Translations under genes and position numbers: made by a program
NCBI GenBank assembly: GCA_002690755.1
Contig: NZFT01000043.1
Span: 9,125 to 15,398, forward strand
Length of the DNA stretch: 6,274 nt
From: Phycisphaerae bacterium
Lineage (GTDB): Bacteria > Planctomycetota > Phycisphaerae > Phycisphaerales > SM1A02
Reading direction: 5' to 3'
Part shown: one piece after another, positions 5,493-6,274 of the stretch
Layout: every line of letters begins with the position of its first letter
Position numbering within the stretch: the first letter of the stretch is position 1
The notes under the pieces: generated by a model
Told to the model about the DNA's origin: nothing
The model's database searches: none
Seen by the model: only the letters and a program-made list of their open reading frames with translations

Positions 5493-6274
5493 CGCCGCGC
5501 CGCCGACCAACCCTTCGAATCAGGAGCCTGCTCCTCGCGATCGGACTGTCATCAGTGGCCTCGACGTCGATGGCGACCACGACCACGGAAGCGGCGCCGA
5601 ATCCTCGAGCCGGAATGGTCGGATCCGAGGCGACGGAGGACCCGGCGCGGGGCTCCACCACCGAGATTCGCGCGGCGATCGCGCGGGCCCGCGACTCGAT
5701 GGCCTCGGCGGACTGGGCGAATGCGTCCGTCGCCTGGTCAGAAGTGGAACGCCTCGATCCCACCGCGGCCGCCGCCATCTACAACCTCGGCGTGGCTCGA
5801 TATCGCGATGGAGACGCGGAAGGGGCGGCCGACGCCTTCGAACGCGCCGCCCGAGTCGGGGATGCGGACCTCGCCGCCCGGTCGATGTACAATGAAGGAA
5901 CGGCCCGATACGCCGCCGCACTCGAGACACTCGGCGGAGACACCGAAACGCCGGATCCGAAGACGATGCAGGAGACGATCGAACGGGTCGGGCGTTCACT
6001 CGAGCATTTCAAGGATGCACTCGACGCGGATCAGGAGAACCGCGATGCGAGAATCAACGCGGAGCTGGCCGCTCGATTGATCCGGCGACTTCAGGAGGTT
6101 CAACAGCAACAGCAGGACTCCGAGCAGCAACAGGACTCCGAGCAACAGCAGGACTCCGAGCAGCAGCAGGACTCCGAGCAGCAACAGGACTCCGAGCAGC
6201 AGCAGGACTCCGAGCAGCAGCAGGACCCCGAGCAGCAGCAGGACTCCGAGCAGCAGCAGGACTCCGAGCAGCAG
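5489..6274 (+). CDS. batC: BatC-like TPR protein, partial at right edge
   Basis: An open frame of 262 codons with no stop before the window ends, so the C-terminus is missing. Residues 1-29 look like a signal peptide: basic start (TPRRRPTLRIR), hydrophobic core, and a Ser-Met-Ala site giving likely cleavage after A29. The product should be periplasmic or lipid-independent and membrane-associated through partners. Residues about 60-145 carry TPR-like helices; the best repeat is IYNLGVARYRDGDAEGAADAFERA (97-120, key residues L100, G101, Y105, A111, F117, A120), followed by a partial one from MYNEGTARY. A further helix pair covers 161-204 (HFKDALDADQENRDA, then INAELAARLI). From 207 the tail is QQQDSE repeated. 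TPR plus a Gln-rich tail after batA/batB is the usual BatC arrangement. It probably organises partner proteins; its partners cannot be read here. Start set by GGAGAG and the ATGA overlap. Confidence 0.88.
   Translation, partial: MTPRRRPTLRIRSLLLAIGLSSVASTSMATTTTEAAPNPRAGMVGSEATEDPARGSTTEIRAAIARARDSMASADWANASVAWSEVERLDPTAAAAIYNLGVARYRDGDAEGAADAFERAARVGDADLAARSMYNEGTARYAAALETLGGDTETPDPKTMQETIERVGRSLEHFKDALDADQENRDARINAELAARLIRRLQEVQQQQQDSEQQQDSEQQQDSEQQQDSEQQQDSEQQQDSEQQQDPEQQQDSEQQQDSEQQ
6107..6274 (+). repeat. 18-bp tandem repeat encoding QQQDSE
   Basis: Nine full 18-base units (6107-6268) plus six bases of a tenth, cut by the window edge. The unit reads CAG CAG CAG GAC TCC GAG in the TPR gene's frame. 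Variation is small: CAA replaces the first CAG in units 1 and 3 and the second CAG in units 2 and 5, and unit 7 has CCC (Pro) for TCC. Because the unit is a multiple of three, gain or loss of copies preserves the frame. The encoded tail is polar and acidic and most likely disordered or a flexible helix. True copy number is unknown and could be mis-assembled. Confidence 0.97.

Noticed and set aside
4278..5510. A 410-codon minus-strand open frame opposite batB
   Set aside because: Its phase mirrors the batB codons, it has no motif or plausible start signal, and the plus strand gene is unmistakable.
5996..6184. Minus-strand Leu/Val-rich small protein opposite the repeat
   Set aside because: The hydrophobic repeat is just the reverse translation of CAG-rich units; no start signal or independent support.
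6107..6274. Possible CRISPR array
   Set aside because: The units are contiguous 18-mers with no unique spacers and keep the reading frame of the TPR gene.

Overview
The window is a single co-directional (+ strand) gene cluster of the MoxR/Bat ('Bacteroides aerotolerance') type. It starts with about 180 bases in which I can support no gene and is cut off by the right edge inside its last visible gene. The DNA is G+C-rich by eye, arginine strongly outnumbers lysine, and half of the starts have no visible Shine-Dalgarno sequence. Together with the gene order this suggests a high-GC Gram-negative-type bacterium, possibly a planctomycete (Phycisphaerae-like). There is no rRNA or other marker, so the taxonomy is a tentative inference.

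Layout: 1-183, 5' flank with no supported gene or clear promoter; 184-1203, MoxR-family AAA+ ATPase; 1200-2132, DUF58 protein with a soluble VWA-like fold; 2129-3301, membrane protein joining a BatD-like periplasmic beta domain to a DUF4381/BatD-type C-terminal domain; 3298-4416, BatA-like VWA membrane protein; 4437-5492, BatB-like VWA membrane protein; 5489-6274, BatC-like TPR protein with a signal peptide, whose QQQDSE tandem-repeat tail runs off the window. Four of the five junctions are 4-base stop/start overlaps (one GTGA, three ATGA) and the fifth is a 20-base gap. All five visible stops are TGA. I see no terminator inside the cluster, so one translationally coupled operon is the simplest reading.

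Working model (family knowledge plus inferred topology): the MoxR ATPase and the DUF58 protein act in the cytoplasm. The third gene product crosses the membrane with its conserved C-terminal domain inside and its beta domain outside. BatA and BatB present their metal-binding VWA domains in the periplasm, where the TPR protein is also predicted to be exported. MoxR ATPases are generally thought to act as chaperones that remodel or activate VWA partners, and Bat systems have been linked to stress tolerance and envelope integrity, but the substrate of this cluster cannot be read from sequence. In related clusters a large BatD gene often follows the TPR gene; that would lie beyond the right edge.

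The system class is known. The points worth a second look are the hybrid third gene, the 18-bp minisatellite encoding the TPR tail, a strong excess of the palindrome CGATCG, near-absence of cysteine across the operon, and a Thr-to-Ser change at the presumed third metal-site position of BatB. I found no convincing wholly new system.
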